From positions 1 to 24,749 of the forward strand of contig JAGVUH010000172.1 of NCBI GenBank assembly GCA_019136395.1: a stretch of 24,749 nucleotides of DNA, in the 5' to 3' direction. This stretch comes from Gammaproteobacteria bacterium. GTDB taxonomy: Bacteria > Pseudomonadota > Gammaproteobacteria > Chromatiales > Chromatiaceae. The number at the start of each line of letters is the position of its first letter. The first letter of the stretch is position 1. The notes under the pieces were generated by a model. The model did not search any database, had not been told where the DNA came from, and worked only from the letters and a program-made list of their open reading frames with translations. The position numbers were made by a program, and so were the translations under genes. Below are positions 7,398-15,382 of the stretch, one piece after another.

Positions 7398-7679
7398 ATG
7401 ACTGAAAGTGAATTGATCGCAACGCTGGCGCTGGATACCGGCCTGCCGCGGACCCGGGTGCGGGAACTCTTGCACGCCGCCAGTGAGCATATTGGCGCCG
7501 TGTTGCGGCACGGCAACGAGGTGGTGCTGCCGGGACTGGGCAAGCTGAAGCCGGTCGTGCGGGAGGAGCGTCAGGGCCGCAATCCGCGGACGGGCGTCGC
7601 GATGGTCTTTCCGGCCCGCCACGGCGTGAAATTCCTGCCCGGCAAAAAGCTGCGGGAGCGGCTGAACCCCCCGGCTTAA
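7398..7679 (+). CDS. HU/IHF-family DNA-binding protein, 93 aa
   Basis: A small histone-like protein that would bind and bend DNA as a dimer. It has the family's usual length and layout: two N-terminal helices (TESELIATLALDTGLPRTRVRELLHAASEH, residues 2-31, in outline), a beta sheet with VVLPGLGKLKPV, and the DNA-binding arm GRNPRTG with the conserved Pro63 that inserts into the minor groove. The C-terminal helix (PGKKLRERL) is also typical. GGAGGG upstream of the ATG is a good ribosome binding site. It may help organise replication or recombination complexes of this replicon. Whether it acts as a homodimer or with a host subunit cannot be told. Confidence 0.93.
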   Translation: MTESELIATLALDTGLPRTRVRELLHAASEHIGAVLRHGNEVVLPGLGKLKPVVREERQGRNPRTGVAMVFPARHGVKFLPGKKLRERLNPPA

Positions 7680-7703
7680 GCCGCGACCGGGTGGCGCCTC
7701 GTC

Positions 7704-7728
7704 GCGGGACCCGCCCCCCGGGTCCCGC
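7704..7728 (+). terminator. Strong GC hairpin between the HU-like gene and nrdB
   Basis: GCGGGACCC and GGGTCCCGC form a perfect 9-bp stem around a 7-base loop, followed by TTCCCTT. The T-run is weak, so it may be a leaky terminator or an RNA-stabilising hairpin 25 bases after the HU-like stop codon. Confidence 0.5.
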
Positions 7729-7787
7729 TTCCCTTGACCAGATTGGCGCGCGGCGCTTGGCTACCGGGCACGACGCTGGAGTTTGTG

Positions 7788-8897
7788 ATGTCGCTCACCC
7801 ATAAACCGCTGCTTGGCCCCTGTGACTCCTATCAGTTGGAGCCGTTCGCCTACGAATGGGCCTGGACCATGGCCCGCGCCCAGGAAAACAATAACTGGGC
7901 GCCCGAGGAGATCGCGGTCGGGCCGGATGTGGCCGATTACAAGGATCTGGCGCTGGACCCGCGCCATCAGCATTTGTTTGAAGCGGTGATGGCCCAACTC
8001 ACCACCTTCGACATCGAGCGCGGCGATGACGCGGCGGAGACCTTCCTCTCCGTGTTCCAGCCCGCCGAGATCCGGCATTTCTTCAAGCGCCTGGTGTGGG
8101 AGGAAGGGCTGCATACCCGCAGCTACCGCTACGTCATCGAAAATTTGGGCATCCCCCTGACCATCTACGACACCTGGAAGGTGGTGCCGGCGATGAAGGC
8201 GCGGGTGGAAATGGCGCAGGCAATGTCCGCGCCGGTGCTGGAAGCGTTGGGCACGGCCCTGGCGAATCGCTGGTCCGTGACCGAGGTCTTCGCCGACGAC
8301 CTGGAAAACCAGCAAGCCCTGCTGCGCGCCCTGGTGTTCTGGTTCCTGATCTTCGAGGGCGTCTGGTTCTGGGTGTCGTTGCTCGGCCCGGTCCAGCAGC
8401 TGGCCCGGCTGGGGCGCTTTCGGGGTGGGGCGGAACAGTTCGCCTATATTGCCCGCGACGAATCGCAACACATCGGCTTCGGCGTGGCGCTGATTCGTGA
8501 ATTCATGGCGCAATACCCGGACGCGCTGACCGCGGAGCTGGTAGCCACCATCACCCACGACACGCAGCGCGCCCTGGCGCTGGAAGGCGAATACATCGCC
8601 TATTGCCTCAAGGACGGGCCGATTCTCGGCTACTCCGCCCCGGAGCATCTGGCGACCGCGAAATTCTTCGCCAACATGCGCCTGGGCTCCGTGGGGCTGC
8701 CGCAGCCGTTTCACGACGCCTATCACGCCTTTCCCTGGATGTCGGAACAGATGGAACTGAAGAAGGAGAAGAATTTCTTCGAGACCCGGGTCACGGAGTA
8801 CCAGACCGGCGGCGTCCTGGTCTTCGACGACGATCGTGCCGCGCACGAAGGCTGGGATGACCCCTTGCAGGGCTGGTCACCGACGCGTGGGCGGTGA
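7788..8897 (+). CDS. nrdB: Ribonucleotide reductase class I small subunit (R2), 369 aa
   Basis: The R2 subunit builds the di-metal/tyrosyl radical that the R1 subunit (NrdA) uses to make deoxyribonucleotides. All metal ligands can be placed by alignment to E. coli R2: Asp75, Glu106, His109 (WEEGLHTRSY), Glu190 (LIFEGVWFW), Glu225 and His228 (RDESQHIGF). The radical tyrosine is Tyr113. Trp37, Asp224 and the tail Tyr338 (TEYQTGG) complete the usual electron path. After the family's normal end near VTEYQTGG there is an extra tail of about 28 residues. The ATG at 7788 has GGAG seven bases upstream; an earlier in-frame ATG lacks a site. No nrdA is in the window, so the partner must be elsewhere. 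The next gene follows after one base. Confidence 0.96.
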   Translation: MSLTHKPLLGPCDSYQLEPFAYEWAWTMARAQENNNWAPEEIAVGPDVADYKDLALDPRHQHLFEAVMAQLTTFDIERGDDAAETFLSVFQPAEIRHFFKRLVWEEGLHTRSYRYVIENLGIPLTIYDTWKVVPAMKARVEMAQAMSAPVLEALGTALANRWSVTEVFADDLENQQALLRALVFWFLIFEGVWFWVSLLGPVQQLARLGRFRGGAEQFAYIARDESQHIGFGVALIREFMAQYPDALTAELVATITHDTQRALALEGEYIAYCLKDGPILGYSAPEHLATAKFFANMRLGSVGLPQPFHDAYHAFPWMSEQMELKKEKNFFETRVTEYQTGGVLVFDDDRAAHEGWDDPLQGWSPTRGR

Positions 8898-8898
8898 G

Positions 8899-9723
8899 AT
8901 GGCCAAGACCCTTTGCATCTACCACGCCCACTGCGCCGACGGCTTCGGGGCGGCCACCGTCGTCCACCAGGCCCTGGGCGCGGCGGCCGTGGACTTTCAT
9001 CCCGGCGTCTACGGTGACGCCCCCCCGGATGTCGCGGGACGGGAGGTCTTGCTGGTCGACTTTTCCTACAAGCGCGAGGTGTTGCTGCGTCTGGCCGCCC
9101 AGGCGCGCCGCCTGGTCGTGTTGGATCATCATCGCTCGGCTGTCGAGGAGCTGGTCGACTTGCCGGCCAATGTGCAGACGGTGTTCGACCTGGACAAAAG
9201 TGGGGCGATGCTGGCCTGGGAGTATTTCCATGCCGCCGATCCCCCGCCGCTGATTCGTCACATCCAGGACCGTGATCTGTGGCGCTTTGCACTGCCCGGC
9301 ACCCGGGAGATTCAGGCGGCCCTCATGTCCTACCCCGCCGACTTTGACCTGTGGGCGGGCTTCCTGCACGATCCCGGCGCCCTGGCGCGGCTGGTCACCG
9401 AGGGGACCGTCCTCGAGCGGCAGCGGCGCACGGACCTCGCCACGCTCCTGCCGCGCTGCCAACGGCGCCTGACCATCGGGGGCCTGGCGGTCCCGGTGGC
9501 GAACCTCCCGCCGGCCCTGGCCAGCGACGCCGGCCATCTCATGAGCCAGGGCGAACCGTTTGCCGCCTGCTATGTCGATGGGCCTGACGGGCGGCGCTTC
9601 AGCCTCCGTTCCGCCCCCGACGGACTGGATGTGGCGCGCATTGCCGAGCAGTACGGGGGCGGCGGCCACCCGCATGCCGCGGGTTTCACCGTGCCGCGTG
9701 ATCATCCCCTTGCCCGCGCGTAA
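8899..9723 (+). CDS. DHH/DHHA1-family phosphoesterase, 274 aa
   Basis: A DHH-family hydrolase that uses two metal ions to cleave phosphodiesters. Related enzymes include nanoRNases (NrnA-like) and other small-substrate phosphodiesterases. Visible motifs are HCADGFGAA (Asp14), LLVDFSY (Asp54), VVLDHHRS (Asp76-His77-His78) and FDLDKSG (about Asp99), then the C-terminal DHHA1 signature GGGGHPHAAGF near residue 255. The catalytic set appears complete. The start codon is one base after the nrdB stop, so the two are almost certainly co-expressed. One idea is that short RNA fragments are recycled to nucleotides beside a dNTP-producing enzyme, but that link is inference. The exact substrate cannot be read from the sequence. 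Confidence 0.9.
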   Translation: MAKTLCIYHAHCADGFGAATVVHQALGAAAVDFHPGVYGDAPPDVAGREVLLVDFSYKREVLLRLAAQARRLVVLDHHRSAVEELVDLPANVQTVFDLDKSGAMLAWEYFHAADPPPLIRHIQDRDLWRFALPGTREIQAALMSYPADFDLWAGFLHDPGALARLVTEGTVLERQRRTDLATLLPRCQRRLTIGGLAVPVANLPPALASDAGHLMSQGEPFAACYVDGPDGRRFSLRSAPDGLDVARIAEQYGGGGHPHAAGFTVPRDHPLARA

Positions 9724-9744
9724 CCGCCGGCACCGGAGAGAGCC

Positions 9745-10203
9745 ATGGAGCCAACCTATACGCTAACGCTCACCGAGCGGCAGCTCCGCCTGATCGATGC
9801 CGCCTGCGAAACCTGCGCCCGGGCCGCGCTGGGCCAGGTGGGGGACGTGCTCCGCTTCTGTCGCGATCGGCACGGGACGCCGATTTACACCTGGGAGCGG
9901 ATGCGGGCCATCGAGGATCTGGTGAAACCCGCCATGGGACTGGCGCCGAACGAATCCTTCCGCATTGGCCATGGGGACGAGGCCGATACGCTGTGGGATC
10001 TGCATCAGGTGTTGCGGCATCGCCTGGCCTGGGACGCGGCCTATGCCGCCGGGCGGATCAAGCCCGGCGCGCCGCGCAACTGGGCGGATATGCTCAGTCA
10101 CGATTTCGATGAACCGCTCCGTTATGGCCCGGAGCCGCTGGCGACGGTGAGCCCGGGTAACGCCCGCAGCGCCGCCGACGTCACCGGCGTGCAAGGGGCT
10201 TAA
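9745..10203 (+). CDS. Hypothetical protein of phage-like type, 152 aa
   Basis: The function is unknown. The ATG follows GGAGAG at a good distance and lies 21 bases after the DHH gene, so it is probably the last gene of the operon. The N-terminal half is helical (LTERQLRLIDAACETCARAALGQ). The middle has LWDLHQVLRHRLAWDAAYAAG and the end has DEPLRYGPEPLATV. I recall the same order of elements (an N-terminal helix with a GQ turn, a W(D/E)(L/I)HQV(I/L)RH string, a Pro-Leu tail) in uncharacterised phage proteins. This recall needs checking. There is no signal peptide, membrane segment or metal-binding pattern. Confidence 0.75.
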   Translation: MEPTYTLTLTERQLRLIDAACETCARAALGQVGDVLRFCRDRHGTPIYTWERMRAIEDLVKPAMGLAPNESFRIGHGDEADTLWDLHQVLRHRLAWDAAYAAGRIKPGAPRNWADMLSHDFDEPLRYGPEPLATVSPGNARSAADVTGVQGA

Positions 10204-10272
10204 TTCGCGCCGGGCCCGGTGTTACTCTTAGCCGTTCGCCCACCCGCATAAGCCGTGGGCCGAGTGAGGCCG

Positions 10273-10302
10273 GCCGCTGAGCCTGAGTTGCAAATCAGCG
10301 GC
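10273..10302 (+). promoter_or_regulatory. 8-bp perfect stem-loop between convergent genes
   Basis: GCCGCTGA and TCAGCGGC flank a 14-base loop. It lies about 70 bases after the last plus-strand gene and before the convergent protease gene. It may protect or end the mRNA. No T-run is present. Confidence 0.4.
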
Positions 10303-10382
10303 ACCACGCCCTGGCACCGGAGTGCCCCGCCCCGGTCTCCGCCCGCGCCGCATCCCCCACCGTAACTCCCGACCCCGCGGGA

Positions 10383-10409
10383 CCCCGGCCAACCGTCGGC
10401 TAGCCGGGG
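10383..10409. terminator. Hairpin just past the protease stop, possible shared terminator
   Basis: CCCCGGC and GCCGGGG form a 7-bp stem with a 13-base loop, seven bases beyond the protease stop codon and between two converging transcripts. No U-tract is seen on either strand, so Rho-independent termination is uncertain. Confidence 0.35.
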
Positions 10410-10416
10410 CGTCAGG

Positions 10417-13400
10417 TCAGTAGGTTGTCACCGCGAGCGTATCGACGTTGGCGTCCTCATTCCAGGCCGATACCGTGGCGCGGAGGCGGAGACGCAGCAC
10501 CGCCTCGGCCGGCAACGCCGCCACGTCGATCGCCGCCCGCACCCAGCGTCCTTCGTCCGCGCTATCGCCCTGGAGGGTCGCCGCTGGCGTCCAGGTCCGG
10601 CCGTCATCGCGCGAGACATCCACGGCCAGATACTCTCCGGCATCCCACGCCGCTTCAAGGTACCAGTCAAGGGTGACGCGGACCTGGGTGGCGCCGAGGA
10701 GCTCGATCGGCGGCGACGTCAGGGTGGCATCCACCGCCGGACCGTCGACCATCGCCGACCAGGCGCCGCTGGTGCGCCGCTCATAGGTGGTGGCCCAGGC
10801 GTCCTGGGGATCCTCCTCCCATAATCCAGCCCATTGTCCCTGCTCAAATTGGTCGCTGAAGAGCGTGGTCACGACCCCGGGCGGGATCGTGACCGTCACG
10901 GCCACGGTGCGGCGGGTTTTGTTGCCCTGGTCGTCGGTGACGGTGAGTATGGCGGTGTAATGACCATGAGCGGCGTAGACGTGCGTCGGCTGGGGCCCGA
11001 GGGCGGTCTCCCCGTCCCCAAAGTCCCAGTGATAGCCAACGACCTGCCCATCGGGGTCAGACGAGACGCGGGCGTCAAACTCCAGGGGCCGGCCGGCTTC
11101 CCCGCGATAGGGGCCGCCCGGGTCCGCCACCGGGGGGGCGCCATCCGCCGGCTGCCGCGGCACGATCAGCACCCGCACCGCGTCGATATTCGCATCTTCG
11201 TCCGCCGCGGAGGCCCGGGCGCGGAACCGTAACCGCAGCTGGTCATTGCTCGCGAGATCGGTGAGTTCGATCACCGGCGTCTGCCACTGGTCGCGGGGAC
11301 TCTGTTCGGGGCTGAGCCGGGCGTATTCGCGCCAGGTCGCGCCCCCATCCAGCGACGCGTCAAAGGCCAGGTATTCGCCGGCATCGAAGCTCCCCTCGAT
11401 CAGCCAGGCGAAGGCGATCACCGCGCGGCGGCTGCCCTGCAGGTCGATCGGGACCGAGGTGAGCGTGGCATCGGTCGCCAGGCCATCCACTTCGGCGGCG
11501 GCGCGGCCGGCGGTGGCGCGTTGGGTGGTGATCAGCCAATCGTTCTGGCTGTCCTGTTCCCAGAGGCCGTTCCAGCGTCCGTTTTCGAAGCTGTCGGTCC
11601 AGAGCTCGACCGGGGTGCCCGGCGGCACGGTGACGGTGACCGTGGTCCAGGCGCGGGTGCGGTTACCGGCGTCATCCTCGACCAGCAGGCCGACGCTGTA
11701 GTCGCCCGCGGTCAGGTAGGTATGCGTGGGGGCGACGCCACTGCCAGTCGTGCCATCGCCAAAGCTCCATTCATAGCTGACGATCATGCCATCCGGGTCA
11801 CTGGAGGCGGCGGCCGAGAACGTGATCGGTTCCTGCTCGATCCCGGTATAGGGCCCGCCCGCCGCGGCGGTGGGCGGAACGCCGGCGTCCGGGTCCGGCA
11901 ACGGCGCCACGACCCGGACGATATCGACGTTCGCGTCTTCATCCCCCGCGGACATGGTGCCGCGGAAGCGCAGGCGGAGGACGTCATTGGAGGCTAACCC
12001 GGTGAGCGGGATGTTGGCCACCAGGGTCTGATTCTCGGGATCGACGTTACCGCGCAAACGCGCCTGTTCCCACCAGCTGCGCCCGTCATCCAGCGACAGA
12101 TCAAAGGCCAGGTATTCACCCGCATCCAGCCCGGCTTCGATGTACCACTCAAACGTGATGGTCGCTTCCCGCGCCCCCTGCAGGGGGATGGACCGGGAGG
12201 TCAGGGTCGCGTCCTTGGCCACCCCATCGACCTCCGCCGAGCGCCAGCCATCGGCCGCCCGTTGGGTGGAGGCAAACCAGGCATTTTGCCCGTCGCTGAC
12301 CCAGAGATTGTTCCACTGTCCCTGCTCGAAGCCATCGAAGAACAACACCTGTTGCGGCGGGGTCACGGTGACGAGGGAGGTGCTGCGATCGCTGGCGCCG
12401 CGATCATCGGTGACGGTCAGGGTGACGCTGTAGCTGCCGGCGTGGGCGTACACATGGGTGGGGGTGACGCCCGTGCCGGAGGCGCCGTCGCCAAAGTCCC
12501 AGGCGTAGGTAACGAGCGTGCCGTCGGGGTCCCGCGAGGCCCGCCCGTCCAAGGTCACGGCTTCCCCGGCGCTGACGGTGTAGGGGCCGCCCGCGGCCGC
12601 CTGGGGCGGTGCGTTCGGCGGCGGCGCCACGCGGGCGGGCAGGGCGACGTTGTCCAGCCAGCCCGCATCGCGGCCCAGATCGGTATTGCCGTCCTTCTGG
12701 TAGGCCCATTCGAGGACGTGGTGACCCGCCGTCAGCGGGAAGCGCTGGGGTTGCCAGCAAAGCGGGGACCACACCGCGCACCCGGAGATGGCATTTTTCA
12801 GCTGGCCGTCAATGTAAAACGCCAGCCAATCCCAGCCGGTTTCGCTGGAGACTGTCCAGTCGAAGGTCACCTCCCCGGCAGCGAAATAGTCCTCCAGGCG
12901 CAGGAGGGTCATCTGCCCGGCGGTGATCGCCCCGGATTGCAGGCTGGTCTGGCCCTCGCTCACCGGCGTGGCGACGACCTCCCAGGCGGCCGCGGATTCG
13001 TCCGGGGTCAGCCACCCCGCGGGCCAGGTCCCGCCCGCCGGAAAACGCTCGCTGTCGCCGTTGGCGTCGACAAAGGTTGCCGCGACGGTTTTGACCGCAT
13101 CCATCACCAGGGTGCAGGTGGCGCTCGTGCCCGCGCAATCCGCCCCCCAGCCGGCGAAGGACCAGTCCGGGCCCGGGGTGGGAATCAGCTCCACGGCGGC
13201 GTCGCGGTCGAAACTGGCGGCGCAGGTGGCGCCGCAGTCAATGCCGGCGGGCGTGCTGGTGACGGCCCCCAGCCCGGCGGTCTGCACCGCCAGTTGGGTG
13301 CGGTCGGCTTCGGCAGTGAACAGGAGACGGTTCGGGGAGCCCAGGACGATCTCCGTCAAGGCGCCCGCGGTGGCGTTGGTGGTGACGAAGGTCGCGATGT

Positions 13401-14883
13401 CCGTCGGGGTGGCCCCGGGATTGTCCTGCAGGTAGAGCGCGATCGCGCCGGCGACATGCGGCGCGGCCATGGAGGTGCCACTCAGGGTGACCGCGGCCGT
13501 GTCCGACTCTGCGCCGGCGGACAGGATCGCGGCACCGGGGGCGAAGAGATCGACGCAGGGCCCGTAGTTCGAGAAATAGGCCCGGGCATCGGCCTCGGTG
13601 GTGGCGCCGACCGTGATCGCGGTCGGCGCGGCGGACGGGGAGCGGGTGCAGGCATCGACGGCCTCATTGCCCGCCGCCACCACCATCGGCACCCCGGCCG
13701 CGACCGCGTTGGCGACCGCTTGATTGAGCGCGGCGGAATAATCCCCGCCGAGACTCATATTCGCCACCGCCGGGGCCTGGTGGTGGGCCGCCACCCAGTC
13801 GATACCGCCCAGCACGCTGAAATAGGAACCGGAACCGGCGCAATCGAGCACCTTGACCGCGATCAGGTTGACCTCCTTGGCCACGCCATAGGTGTCGCCA
13901 CCGACGATGCCGGCGACATGGGTGCCGTGACCGTGGCAATCCGCGTCCTGATCATCGACTTGATTGGTGCCCCAGGTGGCACGGCCGGCGAAGTCGACGT
14001 GGGAGGTGCGGATGCCGGTATCGATGACGTAGACGTTCACCCCCGGCGCCGTGTTGACCGGGGTGAAGCGCTGATCGAGGGGCAGGGTGCGCTGGTCGAT
14101 CCGATCCAGTCCCCAGGGCGGCTGGGCTTGGGTCGCACCGATCGTCACCCGCCCGTTCTGCTCCACCAGGGCGACGCGCGGATCCTTGGCCAGGGCGTCC
14201 GCCGCCGCCGCACTCAGGCGCAGCCCCACCCCAGGCAGGGCGTGGGGCCACTGCGCGGCGAGCTGGCCCTGGTACTGGATCGCCAGGCTGGCGCCCAGGC
14301 TGCTGACTTCGGCGCCCAGGTCCCCGACCCGGCGCGCGGCCCAGCTGAACGCCTGCTCCTTGAACACCACGACATACTCGTCGGCGATGGGCTCGGGAGC
14401 CCGCTGGACCGTGGGGGCATTGCCCGGCGACGTCATCAGCGGCGAGGGGGGCAGCGGCTCCACCGCGGCGACCCAGGGGGATTCTTCCAGGACCGCCAGG
14501 GCGGCGTCATCAATCTCCAGCGTCAGGCTGGGCAGGGTGGCGGGACGGTCCAGCGCGCGATAGGAGCCGGCGGGCAGGCTGGCCAGCAGCAGGTCGGCGC
14601 GGTCCGCCAGGTCGCTGAGCCACGCCGCACTCGGGCCGGTAGCGCCCGGGGTGGCGACGGTCTCGATCTGCACATCCACGCGTACCCAGGCGCGCGTCTG
14701 CATGGCGATCTGCGTATGCAGGTCCGCCAGGTTGCGCGCCGCGGCCGGGGTGTCGTACCACGCCGGGGCCGGCGTGCCGGGAGCACCATCCAGGGCGTGC
14801 GCCTGGGCGCACAGGAGCCAGGCACCGCAGGCGGTGCTCAGCCAGCCGCGGGGGCGGAAGCGTGGGGAGGGAGCGGTCAGCAT
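10417..14883 (-). CDS. Secreted subtilisin-family (S8) serine protease with PKD repeats, 1488 aa
   Basis: A large extracellular protease. Residues 1-30 look like a signal peptide cut after AQAHA. Two stretches then resemble inhibitor-I9 prodomains: about 66-143, ending SPWVAAVEP, and about 168-248 (EYVVVFKEQAF ... DPRVALVEQNG). The S8 domain spans about 255-523, with Asp288 (VIDTG), His319 (HGHGTHVAG), Asn406 of the oxyanion hole (AAGNEA) and Ser471 (SGTSMAAPH), as in proteinase K. An InlB-like repeat with four cysteines follows (about 530-604). After it comes a beta-sandwich (about 612-748), then three copies of a PKD domain plus a beta-sandwich of about 150 aa. The PKD/sandwich regions probably bind polymer or cell surfaces. 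It is convergent with the operon to its left and unrelated in function. There is no sorting or transport signal at the C terminus, so Sec plus an outer-membrane system is assumed. Confidence 0.95.
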   Translation of the reverse strand: MLTAPSPRFRPRGWLSTACGAWLLCAQAHALDGAPGTPAPAWYDTPAAARNLADLHTQIAMQTRAWVRVDVQIETVATPGATGPSAAWLSDLADRADLLLASLPAGSYRALDRPATLPSLTLEIDDAALAVLEESPWVAAVEPLPPSPLMTSPGNAPTVQRAPEPIADEYVVVFKEQAFSWAARRVGDLGAEVSSLGASLAIQYQGQLAAQWPHALPGVGLRLSAAAADALAKDPRVALVEQNGRVTIGATQAQPPWGLDRIDQRTLPLDQRFTPVNTAPGVNVYVIDTGIRTSHVDFAGRATWGTNQVDDQDADCHGHGTHVAGIVGGDTYGVAKEVNLIAVKVLDCAGSGSYFSVLGGIDWVAAHHQAPAVANMSLGGDYSAALNQAVANAVAAGVPMVVAAGNEAVDACTRSPSAAPTAITVGATTEADARAYFSNYGPCVDLFAPGAAILSAGAESDTAAVTLSGTSMAAPHVAGAIALYLQDNPGATPTDIATFVTTNATAGALTEIVLGSPNRLLFTAEADRTQLAVQTAGLGAVTSTPAGIDCGATCAASFDRDAAVELIPTPGPDWSFAGWGADCAGTSATCTLVMDAVKTVAATFVDANGDSERFPAGGTWPAGWLTPDESAAAWEVVATPVSEGQTSLQSGAITAGQMTLLRLEDYFAAGEVTFDWTVSSETGWDWLAFYIDGQLKNAISGCAVWSPLCWQPQRFPLTAGHHVLEWAYQKDGNTDLGRDAGWLDNVALPARVAPPPNAPPQAAAGGPYTVSAGEAVTLDGRASRDPDGTLVTYAWDFGDGASGTGVTPTHVYAHAGSYSVTLTVTDDRGASDRSTSLVTVTPPQQVLFFDGFEQGQWNNLWVSDGQNAWFASTQRAADGWRSAEVDGVAKDATLTSRSIPLQGAREATITFEWYIEAGLDAGEYLAFDLSLDDGRSWWEQARLRGNVDPENQTLVANIPLTGLASNDVLRLRFRGTMSAGDEDANVDIVRVVAPLPDPDAGVPPTAAAGGPYTGIEQEPITFSAAASSDPDGMIVSYEWSFGDGTTGSGVAPTHTYLTAGDYSVGLLVEDDAGNRTRAWTTVTVTVPPGTPVELWTDSFENGRWNGLWEQDSQNDWLITTQRATAGRAAAEVDGLATDATLTSVPIDLQGSRRAVIAFAWLIEGSFDAGEYLAFDASLDGGATWREYARLSPEQSPRDQWQTPVIELTDLASNDQLRLRFRARASAADEDANIDAVRVLIVPRQPADGAPPVADPGGPYRGEAGRPLEFDARVSSDPDGQVVGYHWDFGDGETALGPQPTHVYAAHGHYTAILTVTDDQGNKTRRTVAVTVTIPPGVVTTLFSDQFEQGQWAGLWEEDPQDAWATTYERRTSGAWSAMVDGPAVDATLTSPPIELLGATQVRVTLDWYLEAAWDAGEYLAVDVSRDDGRTWTPAATLQGDSADEGRWVRAAIDVAALPAEAVLRLRLRATVSAWNEDANVDTLAVTTY
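10420..12615 (-). repeat. Three tandem PKD + beta-sandwich units in the protease gene
   Basis: Each unit is about 235-240 codons. PKD domains start near residues 757, 1003 and 1249 and share GGPY, SSDPDG or SRDPDG, and WDFGDG-like strings. The sandwich parts (about 846-993, 1092-1240, 1338-1488) share FExGxWxxLW, DATLTS, DAGEYLA and DEDAN or NEDAN motifs. The copies have diverged at the amino-acid level but clearly arose by duplication. The acidic DAGEY and DEDAN motifs may bind calcium, which is an inference. Confidence 0.85.
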
Positions 14884-15382
14884 GTGGGGTCACCCGGTAA
14901 CTCTGTTGACTGGCATGAACGGTGGTGCGCGGGGGTCCATCCCGGTCCGGCGCCTGCCGCTTTTCGGTCGGGAAACCGGGGGAGCGCCACGCGCTGGTGT
15001 CGGCCAGGAGCGCCGCAGTACCGCACCGGTATCAACAGCAATTTACCACATTGTCCGCCGGCGGACAGCGCCACACGGGGCGGCCGTGCGGCCCCGCGCG
15101 GCCGGACCTAAGGTAGCGCTGGTAACGCCGGCGGATTTTGGGCGCAAAGGCGCGCGTCTTAGCCTCCCTTGCGCGTGAATTTAGGGAGAATTCGCCGCTA
15201 GGGTATCGGCGGGAAACCGGGGGCTTGCCAAGGTGGCGCGGGAGGGCCGCCGGCCGGGGGAAGCGCGGGCGCTTCCCGCTCAGACCCGGGGCGACGGGGT
15301 GTCCTGGGGCGCGGCACTTGGCCCCGGTCGGCACGCCCCGGTGACCGCCGGCCGGCCCCCACGCAAGAGGGTTTGTCTCAGG
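14884..15382. other. Divergent intergenic region between the protease and NERD genes
   Basis: About 500 bases. Long open frames cross it on both strands but are extensions of shadow frames without ribosome binding sites. The string GGGAAACCGGGGG occurs twice (14970-14982 and 15209-15221). A 20-base perfect hairpin lies at 15258-15277. Promoters for both genes should be here, but none stands out. Confidence 0.45.
15258..15277 (+). promoter_or_regulatory. Perfect inverted repeat upstream of the NERD gene
   Basis: GGGAAGCGC and GCGCTTCCC are separated by two bases, a near-continuous palindrome about 105 bases before the NERD start codon. It may be a protein-binding site or an mRNA hairpin; there is no T-run after it. 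Confidence 0.4.

Noticed and set aside
7761..8846. 361-codon frame antisense to nrdB
   Set aside because: nrdB on the plus strand has every metal ligand, so the antisense frame is a shadow.
10204..10416. Riboswitch or tRNA-like structure in the hairpin-rich gap
   Set aside because: Only simple stem-loops are visible. No conserved riboswitch core or tRNA T-loop is seen, and it lies downstream of genes on both sides.
12262..15111. 949-codon frame antisense to the protease gene
   Set aside because: Strong third-position GC in the real gene keeps stops out of the opposite strand. The translation is Gly/Arg/Ala-rich without motifs.
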